From NCBI RefSeq assembly GCF_036884655.1, contig NC_088345.1:21356501-21420500 (forward strand): a DNA stretch of 64,000 bases, given 5' to 3'. The stretch comes from Musa acuminata AAA Group (Eukaryota; Streptophyta; Magnoliopsida; Zingiberales; Musaceae). Position 1 is the stretch's first letter, and every line of letters begins with the position of its first letter. Made by a program: the position numbers and the translations under genes. Under the pieces are notes generated by a model that was given only the letters and a program-made list of their open reading frames with translations, was not told where the DNA came from and made no database searches. Positions 1 through 10,665 of the stretch are shown one piece after another.

Positions 1-364
1 GTTCATCAAGATTGATGGTATAGACATTATTTTGTTTTAAAGCAATCATAGTCATGTTATGATTTGGTTTTTCAATAATGCACATATTTGATTCAAATCT
101 AACGATGTAACCTTTATCGTATAGTTGACTAATACTCAAGAGATTATGTTTCAATCCATCAACTAGTAAGACATCATCAATGGAAAAATTAAATTTGTTA
201 CCAATAGTTCTCTTGCCAATGATTTTGCCCTTGTTGTTGTCTCCGAAGGTAACGTACCCTTCTTCTTTGCTAGTGAGCATAGAGAAATGAGATGGATCTC
301 CAGTCATATGTCTTGAACATCCACTATCGAGATACCATCTCTTGCTCCTAGCTTGTGGGTTTGT
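1..364 (-). CDS. Element A pol start: aspartic protease, partial at window edge
   Basis: Directly after the gag stop codon (TAG, 365-367) the same reading frame stays open to the window edge, about 121 codons. Near its start it carries the aspartic protease motif DSG in the context YLDSGCSRH, then a sequence typical of the copia protease, including VLLVDGLKHNL. The protease would cut the Gag-Pol polyprotein inside virus-like particles. It is in frame with gag, separated only by one TAG, so it needs readthrough, or the stop is a mutation of this family. No other defect is visible. The rest of pol is outside the window. Confidence 0.85.
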
Positions 365-1930
365 CTACAAAAGAGGATGATTTTTAGGTACCCATTTGAT
401 TTTGGGTGCCTCAAAAATTGACCCACTAACTTTGTTATTTATGATTGAATTCTTTATAGTTCCTTTAGGAACCCATATTAATTTTTGTGAACTAATTTTC
501 CTAAATGGGCATTTGTAGGCAATATGTCCGGATTTGCAACAAAAGTTGCATTTCACATAAGAGGAAACATGTAATGTAGGTCCTTTTACGAAAGTGGTGG
601 GATTTTGATGTAATCCTTTTACAAATCCAATTCCATTTCTATTTGCGATGTGACCCTTGTTTGCAAGGATCATATCTAATCCTTTGCTACTAACCTTAAA
701 CTTGTTTAAGGTTTCCTTAAGAAGCATATTTTCATTTTTTATTGCTTCTAAGTGCTCACACTTAGAGCATGGAGGAGTTTGAAGACTATCAAACTTATCT
801 TGTAGCAAAGCATGCTCTTTCTTTAAGATACTTAATTTCTTGCTAACAGTTCTACATTCATCAAATAATTCATGAAAAGCGATAGACAGTTCTTCAAAAG
901 ATAAATCTTCATTAAATAAATCACATACCTCTTCTCCTAACGCCATTAGCGCGTAATGAGCAACTTGCTCGGTGTTGGACTCCTCTTCTTCGGATGCACT
1001 TGAATCATCCCACGTTGCCTTGAACGCCTTCTTCTTTGATGTCCTCTTTTTGGCTTGAGGACAATCGTTCTTGTAGTGTCCCGGTTTTTTGCATTCATAG
1101 CAAATCACTTGGTCTTTCTTTTGTTCAAATTTATTTTTTGTATTATTTTTAAATCTGTTATTTCTTAAATATTTTTTAAACTTTTGAGTCAAAAGTGCAA
1201 TGTCATTGTCACTGTCCTCATCACTTGATGTTCCTTTCAAGTGGTCTTCTTGTGATTTGAGTGCCATATCCTTCCTGTTCTTTGGAAGGGGGTTCTCGAG
1301 CTCGTCATGAGCTTGACATGTCATTTCGTAGGTCATTAGAGACCCAATGAGTTCTTCAAGAGGGAATGCTTTAAGGTCTTTGGCCTCTTGAATGGCCGTA
1401 ACTTTTGGATCCCAACTTTTAGGGAGGGATCTTAAGATTTTAGTTACTAGTTCAAAGTTAGTAAAATCTTTACCAAGAGCTTTGAGTCCATTGATGACAT
1501 CCGTAAACCGGGTGTACATGTCTCCGATGGACTCACTTGGTTTCATTCGGAAAAGTTCGTAAGAGTGCAAAAGGATGTTGATTTTGGACTCTTTCACTCG
1601 GCTAGTGCCTTCATGAGTGACCTCAAGAGTTCTCCAAATATCAAAAGCCGAATCACACATTGAAACACGATTAAATTCGTTTTTGTCTAGTGCACAAAAC
1701 AAGACATTCATAGCCTTTGCATTTAAAGCAAAAACCTTCTTCTCCGATTCATTCCATTCGCTCATCGGAAGAGAAGATTTTTGAAATCCATTCTCGACAA
1801 TAGACCAAAGCTCAAAGTCCATAGAAATGAGGAAGATTCTCATGCGAGTCTTCCAATATGTGTAATCCGACCCATTAAACAAAGGTGGTCGTGCAATAGA
1901 ATGGCCCTCTTGCATGCCGGAGTAAGCCAT
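365..1930 (-). CDS. gag: Element A gag (Sirevirus capsid/nucleocapsid), intact, 521 aa
   Basis: Full-length Gag, which packages element RNA into particles. Residues 1-210 form the conserved N-terminal UBN2/copia gag region (motif YWKTRMRIFL near 25-34). An acidic and lysine-rich linker follows. There are two CCHC zinc knuckles: C277-C280-H285-C290 and C461-C464-H469-C474, both with spacing CX2CX4HX4C. Residues about 340-415 are heptad-like and may form a coiled coil. The start lies 38 bases beyond the primer-binding site, as in the other elements. It ends in TAG; the protease frame continues directly after. No internal stop or shift is visible, unlike every other two-knuckle gag in the window. 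Confidence 0.93.
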   Translation of the reverse strand: MAYSGMQEGHSIARPPLFNGSDYTYWKTRMRIFLISMDFELWSIVENGFQKSSLPMSEWNESEKKVFALNAKAMNVLFCALDKNEFNRVSMCDSAFDIWRTLEVTHEGTSRVKESKINILLHSYELFRMKPSESIGDMYTRFTDVINGLKALGKDFTNFELVTKILRSLPKSWDPKVTAIQEAKDLKAFPLEELIGSLMTYEMTCQAHDELENPLPKNRKDMALKSQEDHLKGTSSDEDSDNDIALLTQKFKKYLRNNRFKNNTKNKFEQKKDQVICYECKKPGHYKNDCPQAKKRTSKKKAFKATWDDSSASEEEESNTEQVAHYALMALGEEVCDLFNEDLSFEELSIAFHELFDECRTVSKKLSILKKEHALLQDKFDSLQTPPCSKCEHLEAIKNENMLLKETLNKFKVSSKGLDMILANKGHIANRNGIGFVKGLHQNPTTFVKGPTLHVSSYVKCNFCCKSGHIAYKCPFRKISSQKLIWVPKGTIKNSIINNKVSGSIFEAPKIKWVPKNHPLL

Positions 1931-1968
1931 CTCTCTTGGGTATTAAACCAAATATGAGAGATAACCTT

Positions 1969-1980
1969 GCTCTGATACCA
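1969..1980 (-). promoter_or_regulatory. Element A primer-binding site
   Basis: The minus strand reads TGGTATCAGAGC, complementary to the 3' end of initiator tRNA-Met, two bases after the LTR end. It primes minus-strand DNA synthesis. Confidence 0.92.
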
Positions 1981-2480
1981 CTTGTTAGGATCGGAGCGGC
2001 ACTAAGAGGGGGGGGGTGAATTAGTGCAGCGGATTAAAACTTCGATTTTAATCAAAATCTTTCGTACGTTAAGAACGAAACTTGAGAAATTTAACTTGAA
2101 GGCGTATTCTTAAAGTTGCGCAGCAAGAGTAATACAAACTAAAGCAGTAAGAAGATTTGCAGTAATGTAAATGACAACAATAAAAAGCAAACCAGAGATT
2201 ACGCCGATTTTTAGAGTGGTTCGGTCAAATGACCTACTCCACTTGCGAGGCCCCTCTTCGATGAGGCTCCCACCTTCCACTAGCAAGTCTCTTGAAATGG
2301 AAGGGTAAACACCCCTCTTACAACCTTTTACAAGCAGCTCAACCTCTTACAAATTTTCAATAAGAAAGAAGGAGGAGAACTCTCTAGCAAATTGAAAACA
2401 AGACTTGCTAAGACTTTCTAAGACTTTTCTCTCAATCAAAATGCTTCTCAAAAGTTGTAACCTCAGTTGAGATTTGAGGG

Positions 2481-2489
2481 GTATTTATA
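2481..2489 (-). promoter_or_regulatory. TATA box of element A LTR
   Basis: Minus strand TATAAATAC inside the block GGCCTATAAATACCCC that is conserved in the Sirevirus-type LTRs of the window. It marks the U3/R side of the LTR promoter. Confidence 0.8.
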
Positions 2490-2554
2490 GGCCTCAAGAG
2501 GATTCAAATTTTGGGTTTCAAAATTTGAATTCTTTTAGGGTTCCCGGTGCTAGA

Positions 2555-2745
2555 GGTTCCACCGCCCAGCCAGGCGGTGCCACCGCCCAGCACTCGGGTA
2601 CTGGACGGTGCAACCGCCCAGCACTCGGGTACTGGACGGTGCAACCGCCCAGCCAAGGAGGTGTCACCGCCCAGCACTCGGGTGCTGGGCGGTTCCACCG
2701 CCCAACTAGGCGGTGCCACCGCCTACAGTGTTTTCAGCCCAACTA
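2555..2745 (-). repeat. U3 inverted-repeat array, element A
   Basis: At least six copies of a GGCGGT-nnn-ACCGCC type near-palindrome alternate with the spacer CCAGCACTCGGGT, just upstream of the TATA box. Each unit can fold on itself. Probably an enhancer or CpG-rich silencing target; the function is inferred. Confidence 0.7.
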
Positions 2746-3295
2746 CAGTGTTTTCAGCCACTAGTTGGGCTTCAATCTTGGCTCTCTAGTTCGCTGGTTT
2801 AGCTTAATTTTTAGCCTAAACCAACTGTGACTTTGGGCCCAGTTGGCCCCTAACCAGGATATAGGATTATCTCTTAATCCTAATCCTAATTACAAGTGGA
2901 CTACATAACCAAAACACATCCTAAGCAAATTTTCAACCGCGAACGTCGAGTCTTGTTCCGGCGAGCTTTCCGACGAACTTCTTCCGACGGACTCCCTGCA
3001 AGCTCCCAATCTTTGTGATGACTTTTAACGAGTAGCCGAGCCTTCTCGGTGATCTCCGCGAGCCTCCGACGATTTCTTCGGCGAACTTCCGACACGTTCC
3101 CGATTTCTTCTCGGATGGTTCCGGCAGCATCTCCGATGATTCTTCGGTCTCTTAAACGTCCATCGAGCTCGACTCTGGTATCCTTGCTTTATGTTTTCTG
3201 GTTATCGTAGTTAATCCTGCGCACTTAACTCAATAATATGGATTAGATCAATTAACCCACCAATTGATTATATCATCAAAATCCAAGATTCAACA

Positions 3296-3424
3296 ATTCC
3301 AAAGTTCAACATCCATAGAAATAAGAAAGATCCTCATTCGGGTCTTCCAATAGGTGTAGTCCGTCCCATTGAACATGGGTGGACGTGTAATAGAATGGCC
3401 CCCTTGGTTTCCGGCGTAAGCCAT
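3296..3424 (-). pseudogene. gag: Element B gag, first 43 codons, cut by element A
   Basis: The minus strand opens with ATG at 3424 and reads the typical Sirevirus gag start (MAYAGNQGGHS, then YWKTRMRIFL). It is open up to 3296, where the LTR of A begins. The missing part should lie beyond A, to the left of the window. It is closest in sequence to the gag start of element J. Confidence 0.88.
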
Positions 3425-3460
3425 CTCTCTTGGGTTTTAATCTGTTTGAGAGTTAACCCT

Positions 3461-3472
3461 GCTCTAATACCA
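3461..3472 (-). promoter_or_regulatory. Element B primer-binding site (one mismatch)
   Basis: The minus strand reads TGGTATTAGAGC; one base differs from the tRNA-Met complement TGGTATCAGAGC. Confidence 0.82.
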
Positions 3473-3474
3473 AT

Positions 3475-5163
3475 TGTTAGGATCAAGAGCACTAAGAGGG
3501 GGGGGGGGGTGAATTAGTGCAGCGAAAAACCTTTTACGATAAAAACTACGTTCGTTTGATAAAAGTGATTTTGGTAAGAAAGCCGATTCGTAAATCACTT
3601 CAACTTTTGATTAAGCGAAATGCAATAATGATATAAATGCAGTTTGTAGTTATGATTCAAATTAGATAGTAGGCGCAAACTGAAATATGATATTCGTACG
3701 AAGTAACTGATTTACGTCTAAATGATGATTCGTAAATCACTTGATTAAGCGAGATGCAGTTTAAGCAAGGATATAAAGGCAGTTTGCAGTTATGATAGAA
3801 ATCAAAACGTAAATGCAAATAGAAATATGATGATCATACGAAAAAGCTGATTTACGTCTAAACGCCGATTCGGAAAGTGCAAAGCTTGAAACCCGATCGT
3901 ATAAGCGCAGAAAGCAGTAAGCTTTTGAGGAGGTTTACAGTAAAGATAATATGCTCAAAGTAAATACAAACCGAGATTTAGAGTGGTTCGGTCAATCCTG
4001 ACCTACTCCACTTTTGGCTTCCTCCATCGACGAGGTCACCGACGTCAACTAGAAGCCTTCCTTCAATAGGCGAAGGCCAACCACCCTTTTATAATTTCAC
4101 TCCTTTTGACGGGCTTAGGAGACAACCCTTACAGAATTTTCTCTCCTCTCTTTACAACTCAGAACTTGGAAGAAAAGAGGGAGAAGAACTGTTGGCCTTT
4201 ACAACAATTTTGAGCTCTAAAAATCACAGAACAAGATCAAGATTTCGGTGTAAGTTCATACCCTTTCAGTGCTGAATGGGTGGGGTATTTATAGGCCCCA
4301 ACCCAGTTCAAATTTGGAGCTCAAAATTGTCAATTCCTGGAATTTCGGGATCAGGCGGTTGCACCTCCTGACTGAGGCGGTTGCACTACCTAGCAGAGCT
4401 CGAAGACCGAGCTCAGGCGGTTGCACCGCCTGACTAAGGCGGTTGCACCTCCTGGCAGAGCTCGATGATCGAGCTCAAGCGGTGCTACCTCCTATTAGGG
4501 GAGGTTGCACCGCCCAGTCTCGCTCGGAGACTGAGCCCAAGCGGTGCCACCGCTTGGCTGGAGCGGTTGCACCTCCTAGTTTCGCTTGGAGACTGAGCCC
4601 AGGCGGTGCAACCTCCTGCCTTGGGCAGTTCAACCGCTTGGCAGAAATTAGGGTCCGAATGGGTTGATCCATTCGGCCCAATTTGGGTTTTTCAGGAGCC
4701 CAATTGCCCCAAGATTAAGATAATGGGATCACCTCCCATTTCCAACTTAATCATTGTGCTAACTACGATATTCCCTAAGACATTAACTGCAACTTGCTCC
4801 GGTGCGTCAATCGCTTCTTCCGGCGAGCTTTCAGCGAAGTTCCGTCGATCATCCGATGAACCCTCGGTGATGCTCCTACGAACTTCCGGCAAACTCCTGG
4901 ACTTGCGACGATCCACTTGGCAAGTTCCGACGAGCTTCTTTGGCAAGCTCATGGACTTCTCGGATTTGTTCTCGCAGAACCTCCGACGACTGTCCGAACT
5001 TCCGTCGAACTCTCGAACTCCCAACGTGATCATTGTCTTGACTCCGGCGCAACTCCTGCTGCATGTCTTACTTTCATCGTAGTTAATCTTGCACACTTAT
5101 CTCAACATACAGATTAGATAACAAATGACAATTGACTTCATTATCAAAATCCGAGATTCAACA
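3475..5163 (-). repeat. Element B 5' LTR (1689 bp)
   Basis: The minus strand starts TGTTGAATCTCGG at 5163 and ends CCTAACA at 3475. It contains a long U3 inverted-repeat array (about 4340-4640), a TATA box, and near its end a G/C run of eleven (seen as G on the plus strand at 3498-3508). Confidence 0.9.
4285..4293 (-). promoter_or_regulatory. TATA box of element B LTR
   Basis: Minus strand TATAAATAC in the conserved block GGGGCCTATAAATACCCC. Confidence 0.8.
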
Positions 5164-6926
5164 AGTACAACATACAAGCTAGCAAATTTAAAGATGTGCA
5201 AGTTGGCATATTTGATTTTCTTTATGATGTGCAAGATAGCATATTTTTGCATCTTCTTGAGATTTCAAGCTAGTAATTCTTGGTGATGTTCAAGATAGTA
5301 ATTTCTTCTCTTTTGAGAAGTATGATTTTTTTTGCTTCCTTTGCCAAAACGCAAGCTAACAAAATGTTACATTATTTTACAATATGAAAGCTAACAATTT
5401 GATATGTTCAAGAAGCAAGTTCTTTCTTCTCTTTTGAGAAGTGTAATTTTTGCTTTCTTCTTGAATTGTGCGAGCTAGCATCTTTTCTCTCCCCCTTTGT
5501 ATTTGTCAAAAAGAAGGAAAGACCTTTTATATCAATTTTCAGATTATGACAAAGGTAAGTATCAATCTTATTTGTGTATCATTATATTTTTAAATTAAAA
5601 CATGTATAATTTCAAAACCTTACATTTGTATCCTTACTTCATGCATGATACAAATAAATCAATAATCATTATAGACATATCATACATGATATTTAAGCAT
5701 TCATGATACATCATTTTTAGTGAATACCAAGAAGAATCATAGCATGAAAAAATCTTGATTCATAGAAAATTTTCATGTATCGAATATCGAGAAATCAAGA
5801 TGACGATTCATAAAAAATATCACAAGTTATAATCAAGAGAAAAATTATTATTCATTTTTAATTCATTCAATTTGTCAAATCAATATTTCTTGGGTATACA
5901 TAGTATCAAAACATAGGTTCAAATCTCCAACATATAACATGCATAATTTCAAAAATTGAAAGAAGAGAAGAATTCAAAGGTACAAAGATTTCCACCATCT
6001 CATAAACAAATGAAAGATCAAATCGTGAATCCAAGTCATGTATTCAAAATTCCATGAATCATTTCGACAAATCTCCTTTTAAATAATCAAAATGATCATA
6101 AAAGGAAATATAATATTATTTCAAGAAATCAAGATCATGATTTTGATGAAACTCATTTTAAATTCAAATCATTAAAATCATCAAAATCTCAACATTACTT
6201 TCAAGAGATTCAAAATGGCATAAATAATTTTATTGATCTCTTAGTGAAAAATCGATAAGATAGGGATTTGAGAAGTTTTCAAGAAAAATACTTTCCTCTC
6301 TTTTTGTTTCAACTTATTCATTAATTTCATACTTCATGTTCTTTTCTTTTATGCTAAATCCATGCATCATTCATTAATGCCGAAAAAGAACTTTTAAAAT
6401 CGTAAAAGTCGATAATCCATAAATCTCAAGAATCATCATGTATAATTTCGAAATTTATTAAGCATGATCATTATGCATGACATCAAGACATCATTTCAAA
6501 ATATTTAATATCTTCATTACATAATTACATCATTATGAATCATCGAAATTGATTTCATCAAACATAGCATTTTCCATCAAGATCATTTTGTTTGTTGTAG
6601 TCATCCATTTTTCGTTTTAGATGGATCAACTTTTCATGCTTAGTTTTCTATACAAAAGCCATGCATCATCATTAAGCATGATATCAAACTTCTTAATATT
6701 TTCATTAAGACATCAAGCATGGTTTCAATCAAAATCAGAAATCATCAAGATACACATTATTTATTCTTGAAAAAAATATATACATAGGATCATTAGATTT
6801 AAATCTAACATTTTATTTCATTAACAAAAAAACATACAATTTTCATGATCATTTTCATTATATTATTAAACATGTAATTTTCAAGAAAAATAATTAAACT
6901 AAATTAAAAATAACTCATTAAAAGCA
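5164..6926 (-). other. AT-rich non-coding body of element C
   Basis: No gene seen. The region is rich in short repeated words such as CTAGCTTG and ATCAAGA and has no pol domain. One polypurine-type motif lies at 5488-5507 (minus strand GACAAATACAAAGGGGGAGA). The same kind of body follows gag in elements I and E. Confidence 0.75.
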
Positions 6927-7865
6927 TCATGTAATTTCAAAATAAATTAAAGGCATTTTGATTACCTTATTGTCGAATGCCGTTAAGGCGTAGTTTGCCA
7001 CCTCGCTTTTGTTGATTTTCTCCTCATCTTCAAAGGAGCTCGATTCATCCCAAAGTGTGTCCTTCTTCTTGCATTCAAATCAAGTAGTTGCATTCTTTTT
7101 GTTCTTTAACTTTTATTTTATTAACTTTTTAAAGTTCATGAGTAGTTCAAGTTCATCATCACTTGAGCTTATGCTCGAGTGGTCTTCGATTGTTCTTAGT
7201 CCGAAATCCTTCCTATCATTTGGAAGGTAGTTCTCAAGTTCTTTACGTGCATTGCACATCATTTCATAGGTCATCAAAGACCTTATTAGTTCTTCGAAAG
7301 GGAAATAGTTCAAATCTTTTTATTCTTGTATTGCCGTTACTTTCGAATTCCAATTTTTAGATAGAGATCTTAAAATCTTGTTAACGAGTTCAAAATTCGA
7401 AAAGCTTTTACTAAGAACTTTTAAACAATTGACATCTGTAAAACGGGTGTACATGTCTCCAATGGTTTCGCTTGGTTTCATAGAAAATAGTTCAAAATCG
7501 TGTATCAAAAAATTAAATTTAGAATCCTTAACACTACTTGTGCCTTCGTGTGTGGTTTCAAGAATGTGCCAAATATCAAAAGTCGTTTTGTATAAAGAAA
7601 CCTGATTAAACTTGTTTTTATCTAAGGCACAAAATAAGGCATTCATAGCCTTTGCATTTAGAGAAAAAGTCTTATTCTCCAAATCATTCCAATGGTTCAT
7701 TGGAAGAGAAGACCTTTGAAAACCAAATTCGATAATGTTCCATAAGTTAAAATCCAAAGAAAGCAAGAAAACTCTCATTCGAGTTTTCCAATAAGTGTAG
7801 TCTGTCCCATTAAAAAAGGGAGGACGAATGAGAGAATGACCCTCTTGAAAGCCGAAAAGAGCTAT
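6927..7865 (-). pseudogene. gag: Element C gag, degenerate
   Basis: This aligns by eye along its length with the 332-aa gag of element I and ends at the same place (TGA at 6929-6927). The start codon is ATA at 7865-7863 instead of ATG. A TAA interrupts the frame near 7319, where the family has AIQE followed by KDL, and another at 7113-7115. No CCHC knuckle remains. It is a dead copy of the gag-only family and older than I by its number of defects. Confidence 0.85.
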
Positions 7866-7901
7866 TTCTCTTAGGTTTTAAACCAACTAAGAAATCACGA
7901 G

Positions 7902-7913
7902 GCTTTGATACCA
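7902..7913 (-). promoter_or_regulatory. Element C primer-binding site (one mismatch)
   Basis: The minus strand reads TGGTATCAAAGC, one base off the tRNA-Met complement. Confidence 0.8.
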
Positions 7914-8427
7914 ATTGTTAGGATCGGGGTCGACACTAAGAGGGGGGTGAATTAGTGCAATAGTAAAAATTAGGTCTTCAAAAACTTTTGTATGATTAAA
8001 ATCGATTCCGATGAAAATCGATTTTGGAAACTTAACTTTGAAGCATACATCTATGAAGTGAATGCAGTAGACAAGTAATGATTCAGTTTATAGTATGTAA
8101 ATGGCAAGAAGTAAATGCAAACCAGAGAATATGCCAATTTTATAGTGGTTCGGTCGTCATGACCTACATCCACTCCACCGATTCCTCCTCCGTCGAGGCC
8201 ACCGGCATCCACTATTTATCTTCCTTTAATAGGTGAAGATCAACCTCCTTCTTACACCCCACTTCTCCTTTTACTGGGTTTAGGAGACAACTCTTACAAA
8301 TACTCACACTACTCTCTTACAGAATTCTAAACTTAGAGTGGAGGAGGGAATTTCTAAAGAGATTACAGTAGTGTTTCTTCGCTTTTAAACTCTTTGTGCT
8401 TGTATGCTTTAACTAGGGATGAGAGGG

Positions 8428-8436
8428 GTATTTATA
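8428..8436 (-). promoter_or_regulatory. TATA box of element C LTR
   Basis: Minus strand TATAAATAC in the conserved context CCTATAAATACCCC. Confidence 0.75.
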
Positions 8437-8515
8437 GGCTTCAAGTTGATTCAAACTTGGAGCCTAAAAACTTCTCATCTCGGGTTTCCCGAGCACGGGC
8501 GGTACTACCGCCTAC

Positions 8516-8519
8516 GTTG
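8516..8519. repeat. Target-site duplication of element D, left copy (GTTG)
   Basis: GTTG lies directly before TGTCACGG of D and again at 44914-44917 directly after D's last base. Four bases is short, but the LTR of C continues logically from one flank to the other. Confidence 0.7.
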
Positions 8520-8966
8520 TGTCACGGACTTAGCTGGTTTTGCCTAAGTCGTGCGGCACCCTTGTGTGTCCATCCGCAAAGGTCAGCCTCCCCGAAGCCT
8601 CCCATTGTCCCTTAGGACCAACAAAAGAGAGAACGGGTTAGAGAGAACACCTCAATCGGGATCCACAAGTAAACATCTCCGAAAAACACTTCATAGACAA
8701 TGCAAATTACAAATAGACTTTACAAGCTTTGAATAGTTGCACAATAAAGGGGTAAAATGGTCCATTATAGACCAAAAATCTCTCACACGTGTCCACATGA
8801 TATAACCTTTATTTACAAGCCTAAAGAGGCCACCAACCTAACTAAAATGGGAGTATTAAGCCTTCGGCCATCCCTCTACATACTGTACAAAGCATGAACA
8901 TACCAAAAGACAAGGACATACATAAGCATTACATCAAACATCCTGTTTAGAAGTTTGTCCGTGACA
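8520..8966 (-). repeat. Element D 3' LTR (447 bp)
   Basis: The plus strand begins TGTCACGGACTTAG and ends GTTTGTCCGTGACA. The same 447-bp sequence lies at 44467-44913 with scattered differences. The polypurine tract next to it shows that this is the 3' LTR. Confidence 0.9.
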
Positions 8967-8967
8967 T

Positions 8968-8979
8968 TCTCCCCCACTT
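8968..8979 (-). other. Element D polypurine tract
   Basis: The minus strand reads AAGTGGGGGAGA directly before the 3' LTR; it primes plus-strand DNA synthesis. Confidence 0.82.
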
Positions 8980-9085
8980 ATTCTTTCGACGTCCTCGTCG
9001 AAGCCTTTGTCGATACTGCAACTCCTTGCCTTTGCTGAGTCTTTAATCTTTTGCTCTAGCTGCAATACGTCTCTTGGCTCCCAAC
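8980..9085 (-). other. Element D body, 3'-most piece
   Basis: Non-coding remainder of D between its polypurine tract and the insertion of J. No motif recognised. Confidence 0.7.
9081..9085. repeat. Target-site duplication of element J (CCAAC)
   Basis: CCAAC lies directly before J and again at 17779-17783 directly after J. The 5-bp match proves that J is one complete insertion. Confidence 0.92.
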
Positions 9086-9604
9086 TGTTGAATCTCGGAT
9101 TTTGATGATGAAGTCAATTGTCATTTATTGTCTAATCTATGTGTTGAGATAAGTGTGCAGGATTAACTACGATGAAAGTTAGACAAGCAGCAGGAGTTGC
9201 GCCGGAGTCAAGATCATGATCACGTTGGGAGTTCGAGAGTTCGACGGAAGTTCGGACGGTTGTCGGAGGTTCTGCAAAAACAGATCCGAGAAGTCCGGAA
9301 GCTTGCCAAGCGAAGCTCATCGGAACTTGCCAAGTGAATCGTCGCAAAATCCAGGAGTTTGCCGGAAGTCCGCAGAAGCATCACCGAGGGTTCATCGGAT
9401 GATCGACGGAAGTTCGCCGGAAACTCGCCGGAAGAAGCGATTGACGTACCGAAGCAAAGCTGCAGAAATTGTCTTAGATTTAATCGTAGTTAGCACGTTG
9501 ATTAAGTTAGGAATGGGAGGTGATCCCATTAGCTTAATCCTGGGGCAATTGGGCCCCTGAAGAACTCAAATTGGGTCGAATGGTTCAACCCATTCGGACC
9601 CAAG

Positions 9605-10050
9605 GTGCTGTGGGCGGTGCAACCGCCCCAGCCAAGCGGTGCAACCGCCCAGGGCTCAGTCTCCAAGCGAGACTGGGTGGTGCAACCTCTTCTGTCAAGA
9701 GGTAGCACCGCCAGAGCTCAAGTTTCGAGCTCTGCCAAGAGGTGCAACCACCAAGCTCGGTCTTCGAGCTCTGGCAGAGAGGAGCAACCTCTCTGGACAG
9801 GAGAGGCACCGCCTGAGCTCGGTCTTCGAGCTCTGGCAGAGAGGTGCAACCACCTCTGGCAGAGAGGAGCAACCACCTCTGGCAGAGAGGTGCAACCTCT
9901 CTGGTCAGGAGATGCACCGCCTGAGCTCGGTCTTCGAGCTATGGCAGAAAGGTGCAACCACCCCTGACAGAGAGGTGCATCTGCCTGAGCTCAGTCTTCG
10001 AGCTCTGCTAGGCGGTGCAACCTCTCCAGTCAAGAGGTGCAACCGCCTGA
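9605..10050 (+). repeat. U3 inverted-repeat array, element J 5' LTR
   Basis: Many copies of GCGGTGCAACCGCC and of the variant AGAGGTGCAACC, alternating with GAGCTC-bounded blocks (GAGCTCGGTCTTCGAGCTC is itself an inverted repeat). Upstream of the TATA box. Confidence 0.78.
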
Positions 10051-10107
10051 TCCCGGAATTCCGGGATTTGATCGTTTTGAGCTCCAAATTTGAACTGGGT
10101 TGGGGCC

Positions 10108-10116
10108 TATAAATAC
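10108..10116 (+). promoter_or_regulatory. TATA box of element J 5' LTR
   Basis: TATAAATAC in GGGGCCTATAAATACCCC; the LTR promoter should start transcripts about 30 bases downstream. Confidence 0.82.
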
Positions 10117-10665
10117 CCCACCCGTTCAGCACAGAAAGGGTAACAGATCCACTCCGAATTCCTGATCTTTTCTGTGATTCTAAGAGCTCAAAATTATGTA
10201 AAGTCCAAAAGTTCTCCTCTTTCTGTTCTTCAAAGTCTTGAGTTGTAAAGAGAGGAGAGAAATGATCTGTAAAGGTTGTCTCCTGAGCCTGTCAAAAGGA
10301 GAGAAACTGTAAAAGGGCAGTTGGCCTTCGCCTATTGAAGGAAGGCCTCTAGTTGACGTCGGCAACCTCATCGGTGGAGGAAGCCAAAAGTGGAGTAGGT
10401 CAAGACTGACCGAACCACTCTAAATCTCTGGTTTGCGTTTATTTTTGAGCACTTTATCATTACTGCAAACCTCCTACATAGCTACTGCCCTCTGCGCTTT
10501 TACGAACGATTCTCTAAGTTCAGATCTTTCCGAATTTGCATTGAGACGTAAATCGGTGTTTTCGTACGATCTTTACATCGCAGTTTACGCTTACGCTTTG
10601 ATTCCGTTCATAACTGCAAACTGCTTTCTGCACATTCACAAAAAGATTTTCAAAGTTCAGTTTCT

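Larger units (their letters stand above)
1..3295 (-). mobile_element. Element A: Sirevirus-like Ty1/copia retrotransposon, 5' part
   Basis: On the minus strand the order is 5' LTR (3295 to 1983), primer-binding site, gag, then the start of protease, running off the left edge of the window. The LTR starts TGTTGAAT and ends CCTAACA. It lies inside the gag of element B: B's gag stops exactly at 3296. The gag and protease frames are open, so this is probably one of the youngest autonomous-type copies here. Sequence and LTR resemble element K, so A and K are the same family. The other end and its target duplication (flank ATTCC on this side) are outside the window. Confidence 0.9.
1983..3295 (-). 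repeat. Element A 5' LTR (1313 bp)
   Basis: On the minus strand it starts TGTTGAATCTTGG at 3295 and ends GATCCTAACA at 1983. It contains a GC-rich inverted-repeat array, then a TATA box, then a run of C before the end (visible as G at 2009-2018). The length and sequence are close to the 1296-bp LTR of element K. Confidence 0.92.
3296..5163 (-). mobile_element. Element B: Sirevirus-type fragment (5' LTR plus gag start)
   Basis: Only the 5' LTR, the primer-binding site and the first 43 codons of gag are in the window. The rest was displaced to the left by the insertion of A into B's gag. To the right, B abuts the AT-rich body of element C without a polypurine tract, so B is inserted into C. 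Confidence 0.82.
5164..8519 (-). mobile_element. Element C: gag-only Sirevirus derivative, left part
   Basis: On the minus strand C runs from its 5' LTR (45927 to 44918, then 8519 to 7916) through the primer-binding site and a gag pseudogene into an AT-rich body. Its 5' LTR is split by element D; the two halves join as one 1614-bp LTR. The gag matches the gag of element I, including the same loss of the zinc-knuckle part. Its 3' LTR is not in the window: B (with A) is inserted in the body, so the end lies to the left. Confidence 0.83.
7916..8519 (-). repeat. Element C 5' LTR, inner half
   Basis: This carries the LTR end CCTAACA (minus strand, at 7916), the G/C run and the TATA box. It stops at 8519, where element D begins. 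The last four bases, GTTG (8516-8519), are repeated at 44914-44917 on the other side of D, where the LTR continues. Confidence 0.87.

Noticed and set aside
1969..1980. tRNA gene pieces
   Set aside because: TGGTATCAGAGC sites are retroelement primer-binding sites; no tRNA cloverleaf surrounds them.
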